Origin: Nonomuraea angiospora
Lineage (GTDB): Bacteria > Actinomycetota > Actinomycetes > Streptosporangiales > Streptosporangiaceae
Direction: 5' to 3'
Length of the DNA: 64,000 nucleotides
Assembly (NCBI RefSeq): GCF_014873145.1
Contig: NZ_JADBEK010000001.1
Location: 4,402,001-4,466,000, forward strand
Shown: positions 60,719 through 64,000 of the stretch, piece by piece
Layout of the letters: each line of letters starts with the position of its first letter
How positions within the stretch are numbered: the first letter of the stretch is position 1
Program-made: the position numbers and the translations under genes
Notes under the pieces: model-generated
Seen by the model: only the letters and a program-made list of their open reading frames with translations
What the model was told of the DNA's origin: nothing
Databases searched by the model: none

Positions 60719-61972
60719 TCAGGCCCAGGGGAACAGGATGTCCAGAATTCCCTTGCTCTCCTTGGTGGGCGTGGGCGCGGGCGCCTGGGTCTGCGGCGGC
60801 GCCTGCGTGGAGGGAGCCTGGGTGGACCTCGACTCCGGCGCCTTGGTCGACACCGTGTCGTCCCGGCTGTCCTGGTTGTCCCGGTTGTTCCTGTCGTCCG
60901 TGTCGCTCGTCGTGTTCGGGCTGTCGTCGTTGCCGTTGGTCTGGTTCTGCGGGGCGCGGGTGGGCCTGGTGCTCGCCTTCTCCGTCGGCTCGCCGGTGCG
61001 CGTGTTCGTCGGACGGGTCGAGGGCTCGCGCGTGGGCCGGGCCGCCCGCGTGGGCGCGGTCGTATCCGGGGTATCGGACTCGGACTCGGTCGGCTCCGGG
61101 GTGTCCGTATCCTCGGTCTCGGGAGTCTCCTCCTCCGAGGTCGTGTCCTCGGGGGCCGCGCTCTCCGAGGGGCTCGTCACCTCGCCCGCGCTGGCGCACT
61201 GACCGCCCTTGCAGGGGTCGTCGGAGGAGTTGCCCGTGAGCATGAAGCCGGCGCCGACGCCGACCAGCACCACCGCGGCCGCGACCACCAGCAGCTTCCT
61301 GGTGCGCCGGCGCACCTCGCCGCCGTCGTCGCCGTTGCCGCCGCCGGAACGCCCGCCCGAGCGCCTGTCCTCCGGACGCTTGCCGTCCGAGTCCTCCGTC
61401 CAGCCCGAGCCGAGGAAGCCGCGCTTGGGCCGGTCGTCGTCGTGGTCGTCGTCGAGCCCACCGTCGTAGCCGCGGTCGAGCGGGAGGTACGGGTTGTCGT
61501 CCTCGAGGCGATGGGAGCCGCTGTGCCCGCCGAGGTCGTCGGCGTCCAGGACCTCGTGGGGACCGCTGGCCCCGCCGTAGACGTCGCGGTGGCTGCCGTC
61601 GAGCGGGTCGCCGGCCACGTAGACGTCGCGGTGGCTGCCGTCCAGGGGGTCGCCGGCCACGTACGTGTCACGCCGGCCTTCCACGTCGAGCGGGTCGCCG
61701 TACACGTCGCGCCGGCCCGCGTCGAGCGGGTCGTTCTGACCGCCGAGGACGTCGTGCGGGCCGTCGTCGAGCAGGTCGCGGCCCCCGATGAGCTGGGGCT
61801 CGCTCTTGTCGAGCGGGAGGATGTAGGTCTCGTTGCCGACGACCTGGATGGCGGGCTGCTCGTCGGTGTCATCGGTGCTCCACCGTGGGGAAAGCACGTC
61901 GCCCGTCAGATCCGGGTTTAACGACCTCCCCTGCCCATCCTCATAAGGCCTGTCGTTCTCGTCGCGCGCCAC
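60719..61972 (-). CDS. Membrane protein with acidic repeat region and Thr/Pro-rich tail, unknown
   Basis: A 417-aa protein. Residues ~65-145 contain tandem GDPLDGSHRDVYVA-type units (12-15 aa; at DNA level 42-bp repeats around 61570-61665). An acidic/basic region follows (DRGYDGGLDDDHDDDRPKRG), then one membrane helix (TRKLLVVAAAVVLVGVGAGFMLTG, about residues 230-252). The outer part has a CKGGQC loop, Glu/Thr stretches (EDTTSEEETPETEDTDTPEP) and a long Thr/Arg/Pro tail ending GILDILFPWA. Cytoplasmic N-terminus, extracytoplasmic disordered C-terminus, no enzyme fold. Family unknown; located before the LCP gene. ATG 61972. The helix's cytoplasmic side is RRRTRK, positive as expected. Confidence 0.75.
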   Translation of the reverse strand: MARDENDRPYEDGQGRSLNPDLTGDVLSPRWSTDDTDEQPAIQVVGNETYILPLDKSEPQLIGGRDLLDDGPHDVLGGQNDPLDAGRRDVYGDPLDVEGRRDTYVAGDPLDGSHRDVYVAGDPLDGSHRDVYGGASGPHEVLDADDLGGHSGSHRLEDDNPYLPLDRGYDGGLDDDHDDDRPKRGFLGSGWTEDSDGKRPEDRRSGGRSGGGNGDDGGEVRRRTRKLLVVAAAVVLVGVGAGFMLTGNSSDDPCKGGQCASAGEVTSPSESAAPEDTTSEEETPETEDTDTPEPTESESDTPDTTAPTRAARPTREPSTRPTNTRTGEPTEKASTRPTRAPQNQTNGNDDSPNTTSDTDDRNNRDNQDSRDDTVSTKAPESRSTQAPSTQAPPQTQAPAPTPTKESKGILDILFPWA

Positions 61973-62201
61973 GATGAACCTCTCTAGTACGAATTCGGAC
62001 CGCGCCCTTCTTAACAGACCCGACCATCACTTGTCCGGAAATTTCACATGTTTCCCTAAAAACACTCTCTGTAACATTCGTCACTCTGGGAGATCGAGAG
62101 CGCGCTGTTGGTGAGCCGATCGGCCCTCCGGAACCCCCTTTGACCACGGAGTTCACCCGCCCGGGCACGCTCCGGGGTCGCGGGGCACGGCGGACGGGAC
62201 G

Positions 62202-62228
62202 GGCCGCCTGGACGTGGTCCGGGCGGCC
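62202..62228 (-). terminator. Hairpin after the LCP gene
   Basis: GGCCGCC (62202-62208) and GGCGGCC (62222-62228) form a 7-bp stem around a 13-nt loop, 24 bp after the LCP stop on the complement. No T-tract. Confidence 0.5.
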
Positions 62229-62251
62229 TGTCAAGCCGCAAAGTCAGGAAA

Positions 62252-63736
62252 TTAAAGGCAGGGGTTGGTGTTGGAGTCGACGACCTTGTCCTTGAGGGAG
62301 TCGGGGATCGCCGACACGACCCGCACGCCGGGCCAGTCCGCCCCGATGACGAGCTGGACGATCGGCCCGCCGGGGACCTGGACACCGGCCTTGGACCTGT
62401 ACGGCTGCGTGGTGATCGGCTTGACCTTGCCGGCCACGGGCGTCCTCTTCTCCTTCGACAGCCGCGCCGCCACCGCGTCCCCGTAGGCGGGCCCGTCGGT
62501 GGCGTCCTTCTTGGCGTACCGCAGGGCGGTCTTCGGGGTGGCGGCGACGTTGCCGACCTCCGTGATGACGAACCCCTGGGCGGCCAGCTCGTCGGCCACC
62601 TTCAGCGCCTTGCCCTGCTCCCCCGTGCCGTTGAGCACCTGGACGCGCACCTGCTTGTTCTCGATCTTGGGCGCGGCGGACTTGCCGGGCGCGGGGGCGG
62701 CGGTGACCTCGACGTCCTGGCGCACGCTCTCGAAGAAGTCGCGCGCGGCCGGCTGGCTGAACTGGACCCGGTTCTTGTCCGCCGGGTAGGGCTCGGTGGG
62801 CACCGTGATGCCCTTGAGCTCTTTGGCCGTCAGACCCCTGACGCTCAAGGCGATGTCCACCATGCGGTCGAGCGTGAGCTGGTCGTCCAGGGTGACGGCC
62901 TTGGTGGCGGCCAGCAGGAACGAGTTCAGCTTGGCCGGGTCGGTGAGCAGGCCGCCGTCGGTGACCGCCTGCAGCACCTTGGTGAGGAAGACCTGCTGGC
63001 GCTGGATCCTGCTCAGGTCGCTGCCGTCGCCCAGCGCGTAGCGGGTGCGCACGTACCCCAGTGCCTGCTCGCCGTTGACCACGTGCCGGCCCTCGCTGAG
63101 CACCAGCTTGGCCTTGGGGTCGTTGACGGCCTTGGGCAGGCAGATCTCGATGCCGCCGATGGCGTCGATGATGCCCTTGAAGCCGGTGAAGTCGACCTTC
63201 ACGAAGTGGTCGATCCTGATGTTGGTGAGCGACTCGAGGGTCTTGATCGTGCAGTTGATGCCGCCCTCGTTGAAGGCGGCGTTGATCTGGCGCAGGCCAC
63301 CGGGGATCACGGCGCCGGTACGGCTCCTGCACTCCGGGATCGTGACCATGGAGTCGCGCGGGAAGCTGATCATGGTGGCCTTGTCCCGGTTCGGGGAGAT
63401 GTGCAGCAACATGATCGTGTCGGTGCGCTCGCCGATCTCCTTGAGGTGGGGGCCGTACCTCTTGTTGTCGCCCTCACGGGAGTCGGAGCCGACGAGCAGG
63501 ACGTTGAGCGCCCCGGTGTCCGGCGGGCGGCTCGCGCCGACGGCGATGGGCTCACGAGAGATCTCGCTCTCGATGTGCCGGTAGTACGCGTACGCCCCGA
63601 CCGACACGACCACCAGCACCAGCGTCATCCCGATGCCGACCCACCCCAGCGTGGAGACCCGCCTTCGCGGGCCACGCGCACGCCGCCTCCTGCGCCGCGG
63701 CGAGGCATCCACCACGTGTTCCGGACCCTGACTCAC
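62252..63736 (-). CDS. LytR-CpsA-Psr (LCP) family cell-wall glycopolymer ligase with LytR_C domain
   Basis: A 494-aa membrane enzyme expected to attach polyprenyl-phosphate-linked glycopolymers to peptidoglycan. A basic N-terminus (PRRRRRRARGPRRR) and one helix (GWVGIGMTLVLVVVSVGAYAYY) anchor it. The LCP domain is ~residues 80-290, with LNVLLVGSDSREGDN, GERTDTIMLLHISPNRDKATMISFPRDSMV and YVRTRYALGDGSDLSRIQRQQVF (the conserved Arg/Asp set). A LytR_C domain follows (KQVRVQVLNGTGEQGKALKVADELAAQGF, about residues 365-470). GTG 63736 (VSQGPEHVVDAS) has AAGGGGGG upstream; the frame is open to 63850. Final residues DSNTNPCL include one Cys. Confidence 0.92.
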   Translation of the reverse strand: MSQGPEHVVDASPRRRRRRARGPRRRVSTLGWVGIGMTLVLVVVSVGAYAYYRHIESEISREPIAVGASRPPDTGALNVLLVGSDSREGDNKRYGPHLKEIGERTDTIMLLHISPNRDKATMISFPRDSMVTIPECRSRTGAVIPGGLRQINAAFNEGGINCTIKTLESLTNIRIDHFVKVDFTGFKGIIDAIGGIEICLPKAVNDPKAKLVLSEGRHVVNGEQALGYVRTRYALGDGSDLSRIQRQQVFLTKVLQAVTDGGLLTDPAKLNSFLLAATKAVTLDDQLTLDRMVDIALSVRGLTAKELKGITVPTEPYPADKNRVQFSQPAARDFFESVRQDVEVTAAPAPGKSAAPKIENKQVRVQVLNGTGEQGKALKVADELAAQGFVITEVGNVAATPKTALRYAKKDATDGPAYGDAVAARLSKEKRTPVAGKVKPITTQPYRSKAGVQVPGGPIVQLVIGADWPGVRVVSAIPDSLKDKVVDSNTNPCL

Positions 63737-63803
63737 GCGCCCCCCTTCACCCACCCCACAAGAGAAACGCGTTCCGCCAGGTGGCGGCGCGTAGCTCACC
63801 GAG

Positions 63804-64000
63804 TTACCGATGATTCCAGGACTGTCGCGCCTTGCAGATAAAAGTGGCAATCCTCGGGGCTGCCACTGTTGCGTGCCCGGCGAGGAGCTCCATCCAAAGC
63901 ACGAGAATCCAGGGCGTCACCACGCAGAGTGACGCCATGATGACATTCATGCTGTTGACCGAGATGGCGCCCCCTCCAGGCGCCCAGGAACTGGCCGGGC
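63804..64000 (-). CDS. Possible small membrane protein or C-terminal fragment at the right edge
   Basis: An open frame on the complement, entering from the right edge and stopping at 63804 (68 bp upstream of the LCP start), encodes a hydrophobic helix MNVIMASLCVVTPWILVLW followed by MELLAGHATVAAPRI and a basic end FICKARQSWNHR. Internal ATGs at 63950 or 63938 could start a 45-48-aa protein, but no ribosome-binding site is seen. It may be the end of a longer gene outside the window. Confidence 0.3.
   Translation of the reverse strand, partial: PASSWAPGGGAISVNSMNVIMASLCVVTPWILVLWMELLAGHATVAAPRIATFICKARQSWNHR

Overview
The window is high-GC, gene-dense chromosomal DNA from a filamentous actinomycete, probably a Streptosporangiaceae/Nonomuraea-like lineage. 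That assignment is inferred from gene content: mycothiol-type DinB/MDMPI proteins, the coproporphyrin heme route (hemE, hemY, hemQ), DUF3000 next to ribonuclease D, an XRE/HATPase pair, an actinobacterial-type cysteine leader peptide, and many GTG starts with 4-base overlaps. There is no prophage, CRISPR array, rRNA, tRNA or intact insertion sequence.

Layout. 0-9.5 kb: the N-terminus of an XRE regulator facing an anti-sigma-like ATPase; a phosphoribosyltransferase; rsgA; an ECF sigma/anti-sigma pair followed by a secreted CHRD-CHRD-DUF3455 protein; glyA with a clear ZTP riboswitch; two membrane proteins and a DinB-like protein. 9.5-13.3 kb: a tiny Cys-rich protein, then a sulfur-assimilation operon (Cys-Cys leader peptide, sulfite reductase, 47-aa zinc ribbon, cysH, sirohydrochlorin chelatase). 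13.3-30.3 kb: mostly single genes, including a five-fold MGD-repeat protein, an ankyrin/HEAT protein, an ECF sigma factor coupled to an MDMPI-like partner beside OsmC, glgX, a ligC-type DNA ligase, an aldehyde dehydrogenase under a palindromic operator, and a TPR protein. 30.3-33.9 kb: an acyl-CoA dehydrogenase pseudogene carrying a 15-bp minisatellite, then a class F-like sortase and a putative sortase substrate separated by an 18-bp minisatellite, and a metallo-beta-lactamase-fold hydrolase. 33.9-41.3 kb: an orphan histidine kinase, an XRE regulator, a stand-alone NHEJ polymerase domain, msrB, small proteins, and an SDR lacking its catalytic Tyr beside a periplasmic-binding-fold protein.

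41.3-50.9 kb: heme and peroxide genes (hemQ, hemY, katG, a fur-family gene, hemE), with DUF4349, a zinc ribbon, DUF3000 and ribonuclease D. The katG/fur pair lies between hemY and hemE, so a heme enzyme and a peroxide/metal regulator sit inside the heme block.

51.4-60.7 kb: the most coherent module. Two convergent gene strings (Gfo/Idh/MocA oxidoreductase, DUF993 aldolase-like protein and sugar-phosphate isomerase on +; LacI regulator, second isomerase, phosphatase, rifampicin-phosphotransferase-like enzyme and methyltransferase on -) are bounded at both outer ends by the same GGAAA-N-CG-N-TTTCC LacI-type operator. I read this as an uncharacterised sugar or polyol catabolic regulon. 60.7-64 kb: a repeat-containing membrane protein and an LCP cell-wall ligase.

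Several signals are at the RNA level: the ZTP riboswitch, the cysteine leader, and two perfect hairpins covering translation starts (GNAT gene at 21.8 kb, phosphatase at 58.86 kb).
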